Source: Acidovorax sp. SRB_14
GTDB lineage: Bacteria; Pseudomonadota; Gammaproteobacteria; Burkholderiales; Burkholderiaceae_C
Assembly: GCF_012932145.1 (NCBI RefSeq)
Contig: NZ_MWOK01000010.1
Coordinates: 1-64,000, forward strand
Direction of reading: 5' to 3'
Length of the DNA stretch: 64,000 nt
Shown: one piece after another, positions 54,022 to 62,552 of the stretch
How positions within the stretch are numbered: the stretch's first letter is position 1
Layout of the letters: each line of letters begins with the position of its first letter
The notes under the pieces: model-generated
Seen by the model: only the letters and a program-made list of their open reading frames with translations
Databases searched by the model: none
Told to the model about the DNA's origin: nothing
Program-made: the position numbers and the translations under genes

Positions 54022-55306
54022 GGCTCAATCGGCGCTGCTGCTGCTTGATGACCTCCAACAGCATCATGCAGACGTACGGCAGCTCAAAGTAGGCTGCGCT
54101 GAGCGTTGAGCCTGTCACCACGAACGCAAGAAGTGAGATCCCCAACATGTCAGCCAAGTCGCCGGCCCACCGTTGTTCATCACCATTGGCACGCACGAGT
54201 TTCCAGATCTGCCGTCGGGTGAGGAAGGCATTGATCAGCAGTGCCAGAAAGAGGAACAAGCCCACGAACCCCATATCGCCCATTACTTCGAACCAGATGC
54301 TGTGCGCCGCCACACCGCTGCGATTGAGCACAGGCGTATCGATGAAGCCCAATAGTCCCTGCTCCAAGCGGAACTGGTCCCACACCGGAAAGGACTGCAG
54401 AGCTCGAAATCCCCCCCCCACGAACGGGTGGGCCACAGCAATCGCGGAGCTGACCTTCCAGGCAGCGACGCGCCCCATGAAAGAGGCATCTTGGTCTGCC
54501 AACTGAATGGTCTGCATGCGTGTGGTCCAGTCGTCCGGGGCAACTTCGGTGATCAACACAGTGGCCAGGATTACCGCAGTCAAGGCAGACCATCGCCGCC
54601 GGGTCCTGAGCACCACGGCCACACCCACGACAAAGAGGCCGATCAAGCCTGCCCGCGAGTGAGTGGCCATTACGGCCAAAAGTGTAAGCACCAAGGCACC
54701 TAGAAAACTCCAACGCGCCAGTCGTTTGGCGGCGTAATGCTGCAGGTAATAAATGACCGGTAACGCCATGAGCAAGATCAGACTCAGATGGTTGTTGTCA
54801 CCGAACTTGGGATTGGACTGTGCGTTGTGGGCTCCGGCGCTTGCGATGAATTTGAGACCATCAAGCACACCGTGAAAACTCAGGGCCAGCGCCATCACCA
54901 CCACAATTGCATGGATGCGAAAGCGATCGTTCGCAAGCATGGGCATAAGAAGGCAGAACAATGCGGTCTTGGCCACGTTGCCCCAGAGCTCCCAATTGCG
55001 CTCAAGTCCAGGGTAGGCGAGCGCGGCACACACGAAGCCATGAGCAACAAACAGGATCATGAGCACTGCGGTCCTGTTCGGCTCAAAAGGTTGGCGAATG
55101 ACACCTTTGCGGAAGAGCACGGGCGCTAGTGTGATCAGGGCAAACAAAAACACATAGGGCACTCCTGACATGAAGCCGAACAGATAAAAGTTCAACGCAA
55201 TCAGCCCGCCCCAACCCCACAATAGGTAGGCCGAAAACGGATTCATGAAAGCCAGGGGCACAAAGAAGAACATTGCGCCCAAAGCGACCAGATCACGCAT
55301 TGTCAT
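53999..55306 (-). CDS. putative O-glycosylation ligase, exosortase A-associated (TIGR03097-like)
   Basis: A 435-residue polytopic membrane protein of the O-antigen ligase superfamily with about ten helices. The helix-bounded periplasmic loop contains AVMATHSRAGLIGLFVVG and FRALQSFPVWDQFR near the conserved acceptor region. ATG 55,306 has GGAG 5 bases upstream; a longer frame exists without support. Members of this group accompany exosortase A and are proposed to transfer glycans. It is the second O-ligase-type protein of the locus, besides the one at 25,664. Confidence 0.92.
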   Translation of the reverse strand: MTMRDLVALGAMFFFVPLAFMNPFSAYLLWGWGGLIALNFYLFGFMSGVPYVFLFALITLAPVLFRKGVIRQPFEPNRTAVLMILFVAHGFVCAALAYPGLERNWELWGNVAKTALFCLLMPMLANDRFRIHAIVVVMALALSFHGVLDGLKFIASAGAHNAQSNPKFGDNNHLSLILLMALPVIYYLQHYAAKRLARWSFLGALVLTLLAVMATHSRAGLIGLFVVGVAVVLRTRRRWSALTAVILATVLITEVAPDDWTTRMQTIQLADQDASFMGRVAAWKVSSAIAVAHPFVGGGFRALQSFPVWDQFRLEQGLLGFIDTPVLNRSGVAAHSIWFEVMGDMGFVGLFLFLALLINAFLTRRQIWKLVRANGDEQRWAGDLADMLGISLLAFVVTGSTLSAAYFELPYVCMMLLEVIKQQQRRLSHATHQRL

Positions 55307-55475
55307 GACTCCGAACGTGCCCCTGTGGGGTAGTGCCCTTGCCAAGACACCCAGTGTCCCGGTAAGTGAACAGGTTCGTCGGGAGGCGCGCACCTGGCAT
55401 GTCGCGGCGCTGAACCGTCCACAGCAGCATGATCACTGCAACGAGCTCTGCCAAAAGGATTAGACCTTCGATCAT
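55293..55475 (-). CDS. small single-pass membrane protein before the O-ligase
   Basis: A 60-residue ORF with a hydrophobic N-terminal segment (LILLAELVAVIMLLWTV, about 5-21) and a basic hydrophilic tail. Its ATG has a strong GGAGAG about 7 bases upstream. It starts 16 bases after the wecC stop and overlaps the start of the ligase gene by 14 bases. This strict packing in an operon supports translation, although the tail codons partly serve as the ligase ribosome-binding region. No family is recognised; a regulatory or anchoring subunit of the ligase is possible. Confidence 0.55.
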   Translation of the reverse strand: MIEGLILLAELVAVIMLLWTVQRRDMPGARLPTNLFTYRDTGCLGKGTTPQGHVRSHDNA

Positions 55476-55491
55476 CAGCGCTCTCCAAGCT

Positions 55492-56712
55492 TTACCGCAG
55501 CACGCCCTTGGTGTCCAGTACCACCTTGTCCTTGATCACCTGCGGATCGATATCGCTGAATTCATGGTGGTCTACCAGCAGCAACAGTATGTCAGCCTTC
55601 TTCAGAACATCCTTCAGGTCGTGCAAGGGGAATGGGGCCCTGTCTTTCGCCACATTGGGGTCGCAGGCCATGACGGTGCCGATTCCCGAATTCAATAGCA
55701 TCTTGACGATTTCCATCGACGGAGATTCCCGCACGTCGTCGATATTGGCCTTGAAGGTCAAGCCCAGGCATCCAATGACCGGATCCTTGAAGCGTTCTGC
55801 TTTAGCGCGGACCTTCTCGATCACCCAGTGCGGCTTAGCGTCGTTGACTTCACGCGCCGTGCGAATCAGACGCGCTTCTTCCGGTGCGCTCGAAACGATG
55901 AACCAAGGGTCGACCGCGATGCAGTGCCCGCCCACCCCGGGACCAGGCTGCAGGATATTCACGCGCGGATGACGGTTGGCCAGCGAGATGGTTTCCCACA
56001 CGTTGATGCCCAACTTGTCGCAGATGACAGACAACTCGTTAGCGAAAGCAATGTTAACGTCGCGAAACGAGTTCTCCACCAGTTTCGACAGCTCTGCCGT
56101 GCGACTGTCGGTCTCCAGAATGGCACCGTTGCAGAACGTTTTGTAGAGTGAGCGCGCCTTGGCTATGGCGGCCTTGGTAGTGCCTCCAATGATGCGATCG
56201 TTGTCCACCAGCTCGCGTAGGATGTGGCCGGGCAACACGCGTTCAGGGCAGTGTGCAGTGTGCACTTTGCCGGCCAAGTCGGGGCGCAGGCTGGTGATGA
56301 TGTGCTCAACCACTTCGGTGGTGCCTACCGGTGAGGTCGATTCCAGGATGACCAAGTTGTCCTCACGCAAGTAGGGCGCAATGGCCCGCGTGGCAGCCTC
56401 CACGTACGAGAGATCAGGTGCCTTGGCATTGCCGCCCTCTTCCCTGAAGGGCGTGGGCACTGCCAAGATGAAGGTATCGCCTTCCTCCGGGGTAAGCGAT
56501 GCGCGCAGATTTCCACTGTTAACGGCCGAGCGGACCAGGATGTCGAGATCTGGCTCAATGATGTGGATATGGCCGGAATTAATGGTATTTACCGCGACTT
56601 CACTCACATCCACACCTAACACGGAGTGCCCCTTGGTAGCCAACATGGAGGCGGTTGGAAGCCCGATATAACCCAACCCCATCACCACAATTTTTTGGAA
56701 TTCGCGTGCCAT
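55492..56712 (-). CDS. wecC: UDP-N-acetyl-D-mannosamine dehydrogenase
   Basis: A 406-residue UDP-sugar dehydrogenase forming UDP-ManNAcA. The Rossmann motif is VMGLGYIGLPTASMLA, and the catalytic Cys is in PGPGVGGHCIAVDPWF, typical of WecC rather than Ugd. The C-terminal domain has LTFKANIDDVRESPS. It starts directly at the wecB stop, so the two form a unit delivering an N-acetylmannosaminuronate donor. Confidence 0.95.
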   Translation of the reverse strand: MAREFQKIVVMGLGYIGLPTASMLATKGHSVLGVDVSEVAVNTINSGHIHIIEPDLDILVRSAVNSGNLRASLTPEEGDTFILAVPTPFREEGGNAKAPDLSYVEAATRAIAPYLREDNLVILESTSPVGTTEVVEHIITSLRPDLAGKVHTAHCPERVLPGHILRELVDNDRIIGGTTKAAIAKARSLYKTFCNGAILETDSRTAELSKLVENSFRDVNIAFANELSVICDKLGINVWETISLANRHPRVNILQPGPGVGGHCIAVDPWFIVSSAPEEARLIRTAREVNDAKPHWVIEKVRAKAERFKDPVIGCLGLTFKANIDDVRESPSMEIVKMLLNSGIGTVMACDPNVAKDRAPFPLHDLKDVLKKADILLLLVDHHEFSDIDPQVIKDKVVLDTKGVLR

Positions 56713-57852
56713 TTATATGTTCTCTTCCATATTTAGAATCGAGTCAATAATCCGCTGCACCGCCTTGCCATCGCCGTAAGGGTTGTGTGCCATCGACATT
56801 TTGGCGTACTCATTTTTATCTGTCAGCAATCGGCGTGTTTCACCTACAATTTTTTCACGCGATGTACCCACGAGGCGCACGGTGCCGGCGTCTATTGCCT
56901 CCGGGCGCTCGGTGATGTCGCGCATTACCAGCACCGGTTTACCCAGAGAAGGTGCCTCCTCCTGCACGCCACCTGAATCCGTAATGATGAGGTCAGATCG
57001 GTCCATCAGATACACGAAAGGCAGGTAGTCCACCGGATCCATGAGGTGCACATTGTCGAGCTTTCGCGCAGCGAGGATGTCAGCTACTGGCTGGCGCACA
57101 TTGGGATTCAGATGTACCGGATACAGGATCTCAACATCGTTGTGTTCAGCAGCGATGTCCGCCAGTGCATGGCAAATGTTTTGAAAACCGTCGCCAAAGC
57201 TCTCGCGGCGGTGACCGGTGACCAAGATAAGCCGTCGATTCGGATTCAGGAAAGCAAAACGGTCTTTCAGCGCCTCTTGTGTATTGGTATCATCGCGCAG
57301 TTTTTTGACGACAGCCAGCAATGCGTCGATAACGGTGTTGCCGGTCACGTGAATTGAATCGGGCGTCACACCTTCCCGCAGCAGGTTGGCCTTGGCTGCG
57401 ACCGTAGGCGCGTAGTGAATATCAGCAATCGCGCCAGCGAGGCGCCGGTTCATTTCTTCAGGGTAAGGTGCCAGCTTGTTGCCAGTGCGGAGTCCGGCTT
57501 CCACATGACCCACCAGAACCCGGGAGTAGTACGCGGCCAAGCTCGCCGCCAGCGTGGTGGTGGTGTCTCCATGCACCAGCACCAGATCGGGTCTTTCTTG
57601 CAACAGAACAGGTTTAAGCCCACTGAGAATGTTCCCGGTGATGTCAAACAAATCCTGCCCAGGTTTCATGATATTCAGATCATGCTTGGGCACGATATCG
57701 AATAACTTAAGCACTTGGTCGAGCATTTCGCGGTGTTGCGCCGTTGCGCACACCACCGTCTCGATATCGCCGGCCCGGTCCTGCAGGCCCTTGACTAGAG
57801 GAGCCATCTTGATAGCTTCCGGACGAGTGCCGAATATGACCATGACTTTCAT
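56713..57852 (-). CDS. wecB: UDP-N-acetylglucosamine 2-epimerase (non-hydrolysing)
   Basis: A 379-residue epimerase interconverting UDP-GlcNAc and UDP-ManNAc. It begins [18 protein letters not shown] and has [45 protein letters not shown] and [29 protein letters not shown], all typical. The stop touches the wecC start codon. It is followed upstream by a 63-base gap to the flippase gene. Confidence 0.96.
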   Translation of the reverse strand: MKVMVIFGTRPEAIKMAPLVKGLQDRAGDIETVVCATAQHREMLDQVLKLFDIVPKHDLNIMKPGQDLFDITGNILSGLKPVLLQERPDLVLVHGDTTTTLAASLAAYYSRVLVGHVEAGLRTGNKLAPYPEEMNRRLAGAIADIHYAPTVAAKANLLREGVTPDSIHVTGNTVIDALLAVVKKLRDDTNTQEALKDRFAFLNPNRRLILVTGHRRESFGDGFQNICHALADIAAEHNDVEILYPVHLNPNVRQPVADILAARKLDNVHLMDPVDYLPFVYLMDRSDLIITDSGGVQEEAPSLGKPVLVMRDITERPEAIDAGTVRLVGTSREKIVGETRRLLTDKNEYAKMSMAHNPYGDGKAVQRIIDSILNMEENI

Positions 57853-57915
57853 CGCTTGTCTTTCATTAAGAAAACTTATCTTCTGACGGGCGGATGAAAT
57901 GGCGTGCAGAAATCA

Positions 57916-59391
57916 CTAAGCCTGAGCCGGTGGCACCCGCGAGCGAATCAAGTCCACCAAAGTCGACTCCAGCCCCTCAGGCCGCCCCGAAACCCACCAA
58001 CTGAAAAACCCCCATACGCTGCAGAAAATAGCTCCAGCGAATGCACCAAACAGCAACTGCTGCCAGCTGGAAAGGTTCACTATTGCCATCAGATGTGTGC
58101 CAAGGACAAACAGACCCAGCGCGCCAAGCAAAGGGCGCCAAAGCGATTGCGCAATCGCACCGATGTGTAGTCCACAGAACTTGTGCGCGTACAAAGTGGT
58201 CATGCAAGCGCTGAATACGCTCGATAACAGACGAGCCCACACCAATCCGACCAAGTGAAACAATGGCAACAACACCACGACCCCTGCTGCAAATACTGCC
58301 AACTCCATCCACACAATGGCACTGAGCGAGCGTGTGTGACCGTTCAAGATCAACAGTGTGGCCACGGGACTCACTGAAAACTGTGCTGATGCAACCAATG
58401 CGTAAACAGCAACATATGACGAGGCCTGCACCCAAGACGGCCCCAGAACGACAGCAGTGAGAGGGATCGAGAATATTGCCACTCCAGCGGCAATCGGCAT
58501 CGTGAAGGCGTTTGCCGCAGCCATGGTTTTGAGCACAGCGCCGTTTATTCGATGCTTATCGTTTTGCATGGCCGACAGCACGGGCAAAAAGGCGCGTACC
58601 AAGGGAGGCCCCAGCTCAGCCACAGGCATGCGCCCCAGGTCACCGCCTACATGGTATTCACCGAACTCCTGCGTTGAACCCACTCGACCTGCGATGAATT
58701 CGTCACTCCTTTGAAGGAAGAACGCCCCCAAAGAAGACAGCATGAGCCAGCGCGTTACACCCCAGATCTCACCCATATGACTAAAGCTCCACCGTGGGCG
58801 GTAAGGGTGCAGGACATAACTCAGCACGAAAACAACCAAATATCCGGCAGTGATCCCCAATACCAGCGCCCGGTAATCACCTAACAAATAGCCAGCCAGC
58901 AATGTGATTAGGACACGGATAACGTTGGACGTAACGTTAACTCGAAAATCCAGGGAAAAGCGGAAGTTCTTCTGCGCGAGTGTGAGACCGATGTTATTGA
59001 CGCCGTCGAGCAACATGCAAAAGGCAAATACCCAAAGTACCGGTTGGACTCTTGGCTCCTTGAAGTAGGTAGCGGCCAATCCTGCACTGGCCACCAGCAG
59101 CACCGCCAACACCAGCCCCTGGATGGCCTTCAAAGTCCAGGCAGAGTCGATTTCATCGCGCGTGACATCACCCTTGCGCAGAAGCGCAGTGGCTACACCT
59201 AGATCTGTCATGGCGTGCACCATGCCGACAAAGAGCATAGCCATCGCAACGATGCCGTAGTCAGCCGGGAGGATCAACCGGGCCATGATGACAGTGTTAA
59301 CAAAGCCCAGGGCCTTGATCGACCATCGGGTTCCCAAGGTCCACAAGGCACCTCGAATGAGTGCGTGCTTCGGGCTTTGCGTTCGCGTCAT
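57916..59391 (-). CDS. lipopolysaccharide/EPS flippase (Wzx, polysaccharide transporter family)
   Basis: A 491-residue inner-membrane protein of the MOP/PST superfamily with about 13-14 helices (LIRGALWTLGTRWSIKALGFVNTVIMARLI and LQRSDEFIAGRVGSTQEFGEYHVGGDLGR are typical). It should flip the lipid-linked repeat unit to the periplasm. ATG 59,391 is used; the open frame extends upstream without similarity. It lies 67 bases after the upstream glycosyltransferase gene. Confidence 0.92.
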   Translation of the reverse strand: MTRTQSPKHALIRGALWTLGTRWSIKALGFVNTVIMARLILPADYGIVAMAMLFVGMVHAMTDLGVATALLRKGDVTRDEIDSAWTLKAIQGLVLAVLLVASAGLAATYFKEPRVQPVLWVFAFCMLLDGVNNIGLTLAQKNFRFSLDFRVNVTSNVIRVLITLLAGYLLGDYRALVLGITAGYLVVFVLSYVLHPYRPRWSFSHMGEIWGVTRWLMLSSLGAFFLQRSDEFIAGRVGSTQEFGEYHVGGDLGRMPVAELGPPLVRAFLPVLSAMQNDKHRINGAVLKTMAAANAFTMPIAAGVAIFSIPLTAVVLGPSWVQASSYVAVYALVASAQFSVSPVATLLILNGHTRSLSAIVWMELAVFAAGVVVLLPLFHLVGLVWARLLSSVFSACMTTLYAHKFCGLHIGAIAQSLWRPLLGALGLFVLGTHLMAIVNLSSWQQLLFGAFAGAIFCSVWGFFSWWVSGRPEGLESTLVDLIRSRVPPAQA

Positions 59392-59458
59392 GGCAAACAA
59401 GCCCGGGACTTCGAAGCCATTGAATGAAGGCCAGCGACTGGCAAGGACTTGAGAGAGT

Positions 59459-60607
59459 TCATGTGGCCAACGAGCCCAAAAATATCGGACTGTATTGATC
59501 GACCATCGCCTGAAGGCCAAAATGATCGACCACCGTTTTCCTGGCAGCGGCGCCTTGAGCAATGGCCATGCTTTCGTCCAAGAAAACCGTCCATATTGCC
59601 TCGGCCATCGCCGCCTCGTCATCCGCAGGAACCAACTGTCCGTTCCGACCGTGTTGTACGACCTCGGGGGTCCCGCCCACGGCTGTCGCGACTACTGGCA
59701 ATCTGCAGGACATGGCCTCCTGCAACGTGCAGGATGTTCCCTCGGCCTGCGACGGCAAAACAAAACAACGGAGTTGATTGAGAACGTCGGCCACATCAGA
59801 ACGTGTACCCGGGAGCCAAGCCAGATCCTGTAGGCCGCCGCGGCTCAGTATCTGCTCGACTTCCTTTTTCAACGGGCCGTCGCCGACCATGACGAGACGC
59901 ATTCGGTACCTCGCCTCTGGATGCTCGTTTATCAATCGTACGAATACGCGTGCAAGCATTGGCTGATTCTTGACGGTCTGCATGCGCCCGACGGTTCCGA
60001 TGATCCAGTGCTCGGCCGCCGAGAAAGGGCAACCCGACAGGCCAACTCCGATGGCGTCCGCTGGACGGAAAGCATCGGTATCCACCCCATTGACGATCAA
60101 AGTTCTGCGGCACTGAGGAATTCCCACTCCGTCGGCCAGGTAGCGAAACAGGTCTTTCGACACCGCGACATAGTGGCTCACAAAGGGCCTGTAGAGTTTG
60201 CGCACGCGACGGTACTTCTTGCTCATCCCTTTGGGATCGTGTGAGTCCCATCCGTGCTCGGCGTGAATGCGTAGCGGCACCCTGGCCAACCAAGCCAGCG
60301 GCGTGACCTCTAGCGCAGCGAGGTTGCAAGTGTGGACCACGTGGGGTTTTATTTCACGCAGCAGCTTGTAAATGCGCGGATATAACGGTACCGCATGACC
60401 CGGCTGTTTTTCCAGTTCGATGAACCGCACACCTGGTTGGGTAATGCGATTCTTGAAATCGCTGATGGTGGTAAGCGCCATTACCACGTGCTCGAACTGG
60501 TCAGCTGGCAAACGGTTGATTAGTTGAACGATGACGTTTTCCAATCCTCCCGCCGAGAAGCTGTAAACCACATGAACGATCCGCCGGCGGAGCTGTGTGG
60601 TGTTCAT
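59459..60607 (-). CDS. glycosyltransferase, PEP-CTERM/XrtA system (TIGR03088-like)
   Basis: A 382-residue GT4 transferase: VHVVYSFSAGGLENVIVQLINRLP at the start, EHGWDSHDPKGMSKKYR, NGVDTDAF, TVGRMQTVKNQPML and EGTSCTLQEAMSCRLPVVATAVGGTPE. Placement directly after the AsnB-like gene with an ATGA overlap fits the exosortase A-associated TIGR03088 group. Confidence 0.94.
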   Translation of the reverse strand: MNTTQLRRRIVHVVYSFSAGGLENVIVQLINRLPADQFEHVVMALTTISDFKNRITQPGVRFIELEKQPGHAVPLYPRIYKLLREIKPHVVHTCNLAALEVTPLAWLARVPLRIHAEHGWDSHDPKGMSKKYRRVRKLYRPFVSHYVAVSKDLFRYLADGVGIPQCRRTLIVNGVDTDAFRPADAIGVGLSGCPFSAAEHWIIGTVGRMQTVKNQPMLARVFVRLINEHPEARYRMRLVMVGDGPLKKEVEQILSRGGLQDLAWLPGTRSDVADVLNQLRCFVLPSQAEGTSCTLQEAMSCRLPVVATAVGGTPEVVQHGRNGQLVPADDEAAMAEAIWTVFLDESMAIAQGAAARKTVVDHFGLQAMVDQYSPIFLGSLAT

Positions 60608-62550
60608 ATGGGTGTGGCCGCCGCACGGGTGACAGCAGTGGGCACAGCCTGTGCGGGCGTCTGGGCATAGCGGAGGAAAGCATCAAACATGATCAGCATC
60701 CACAACACCGTCGAGTGATCGTATTTGCGGTTCATATGCTGATTAATCAGTGCCCGCAGTGTCTCGACATTGAAATATCCCGAATCCAGCATGCGCTGGC
60801 TAAGCACCGACTCGCACATGCGCACGGCCAGTGGTCCCCGCAGCCAACTGGCCAATGGCACTGAAAATCCCATCTTGGGCCGGTACAACACGTCGCGCGG
60901 CAGTAGTGGCTCGAAAGCTTTTTTGAACACATATTTGCCCTGCCCACCATGGATCTTCAGGCTGCTGGGCAGCGTGGCCAGCCATTCGACGAGATGATGA
61001 TCCATAAGCGGTTCCCGTACTTCGAGCGAATGCGCCATGCTGGCGCGGTCCACCTTGGTGTTGATGTCGCCGACCAGCCACGTCTTGTAGTCCAGATACT
61101 GGATTAGGGCCAGCGGATCTTCGGTCTGCGCTTTGCCTGCGTGCTGGCGAAACACGTCGAGCGAGCTGTATCCGCCAAGACTGCGCTGGAACTCCGGCGA
61201 AAAAAGGCGCTGGCGCTGGTCAACCCGCAGGTGCGACATGCTGTGGTGGTAGGCCTGTACCGTGTCCATGGCCATGGCCTGAAAGGTGGTCTTGGCGCGG
61301 AACATGCGCGGTGCCCAGTCGGCCTTGGGGTACAGAATGCCGAGCGAACCGAACAGCGGGCTGCGCAGGCCGTGGGGCACGCGGCTACGCACGCTCTCCT
61401 CGCCCAGGTGCATGCTGTAGCGTCGGTAGCCACCCAGGCTCTCGTCGCCTCCATCGCCCGAGAGCGCCACGGTCACATGCTTGCGTGCCATCTGGCAGAC
61501 CCGGTAGGTGGGAATGGCCGAACTGTCGGCGAAGGGCTCGTCATAGAGCCTGGCCAAGGTATCAATGAGGTCGAAGTCGTCGCTCTTGACGATTTCGAGC
61601 CGATGGTCGGTTCGGTAGAGGTCGGCCACCTGCTGGGCAAAGGCTGATTCGTTGTAATGGGGGTCGTCGAAACCGATGGCGCAGGTGTGCACTGGCAAGC
61701 TGGACAATCCAGCCATGGTGGCTACTACGGCGCTGGAGTCAACACCGCCGGAGAGGAAGGCGCCGAGGGGAACGTCGGCGATCAGGCGTAGGCGCACCGA
61801 CTCCTTTACACGCTCGCGCAGTTCGCTTTCAGCTTCAGCTAGATTGACGGGATTGTCATTGCTGAAATAAACGTCCCAGTAGGGCTGGGGCGCGGGCTGG
61901 CTGGGCATTCCGCGGCGCAGCAGCAATGTATGGGCCGGTGGGAGCTTGTGGGCCTGACGGTATATGCAACGCGGGTCGGCAACATAGCCCAGGGAAAAGT
62001 ACTCTTCCACGGCCAGTGGGTCAATGCAGCGCACAAAACCGGGGTGGGCGGTTATCACCTTGAGCTCAGAGCCGAAGATGAAGCTGCCGTCAGGTAGCCA
62101 AGCGTAATGCAAGGGCTTGACGCCCATGCGATCGCGCGCGAGGAACAGCGTTTGTTGATTGCGGTCCCACAGAGCAAAAGCGAACATGCCGCGCAGGCGC
62201 TGGACGCATGCAGGACCCCAGGCCTCCCAAGCGTGGACGATGACTTCGGTATCGCTGCGGGTCTTGAAACAGTGCCCCATATCCTTGAGCTCGGGCACCA
62301 GTTCCTGAAAGTTGTAAATCTCACCATTGAAGACGATTCCCACGCTGTCATCTTCGTTGAACAGCGGCTGTTGGCCAGTGGTCAGGTCGATCACAGACAA
62401 GCGCCGGTGACCCAGCGCGAGGCCGGGCTCAAGGTGAAGTCCGTCTTCGTCGGGGCCGCGGTGAGACTGCATGTTGTTGATATGCGAGACCAGCGCTCGA
62501 TTGAAGTTGCGCTGACCTTGGGTATCGAATAGGCCGGAAATGCCGCACAT
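60604..62550 (-). CDS. XrtA/PEP-CTERM system amidotransferase (AsnB-like)
   Basis: A 648-residue asparagine synthetase-like enzyme: class II glutaminase domain with nucleophile Cys2 (MCGISGLFD), SHRGPDEDG and FNGEIYNF, then the ATP-pyrophosphatase domain with LSGGVDSSAVVATMA and SGDGGDESLGGYRRY. It probably amidates a carboxyl group, plausibly a uronic acid made by WecC or Ugd, or a carrier-bound substrate. It starts 2 bases after the xrtA stop and overlaps the next glycosyltransferase (ATGA). Confidence 0.95.
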   Translation of the reverse strand: MCGISGLFDTQGQRNFNRALVSHINNMQSHRGPDEDGLHLEPGLALGHRRLSVIDLTTGQQPLFNEDDSVGIVFNGEIYNFQELVPELKDMGHCFKTRSDTEVIVHAWEAWGPACVQRLRGMFAFALWDRNQQTLFLARDRMGVKPLHYAWLPDGSFIFGSELKVITAHPGFVRCIDPLAVEEYFSLGYVADPRCIYRQAHKLPPAHTLLLRRGMPSQPAPQPYWDVYFSNDNPVNLAEAESELRERVKESVRLRLIADVPLGAFLSGGVDSSAVVATMAGLSSLPVHTCAIGFDDPHYNESAFAQQVADLYRTDHRLEIVKSDDFDLIDTLARLYDEPFADSSAIPTYRVCQMARKHVTVALSGDGGDESLGGYRRYSMHLGEESVRSRVPHGLRSPLFGSLGILYPKADWAPRMFRAKTTFQAMAMDTVQAYHHSMSHLRVDQRQRLFSPEFQRSLGGYSSLDVFRQHAGKAQTEDPLALIQYLDYKTWLVGDINTKVDRASMAHSLEVREPLMDHHLVEWLATLPSSLKIHGGQGKYVFKKAFEPLLPRDVLYRPKMGFSVPLASWLRGPLAVRMCESVLSQRMLDSGYFNVETLRALINQHMNRKYDHSTVLWMLIMFDAFLRYAQTPAQAVPTAVTRAAATPI

Positions 62551-62552
62551 GA

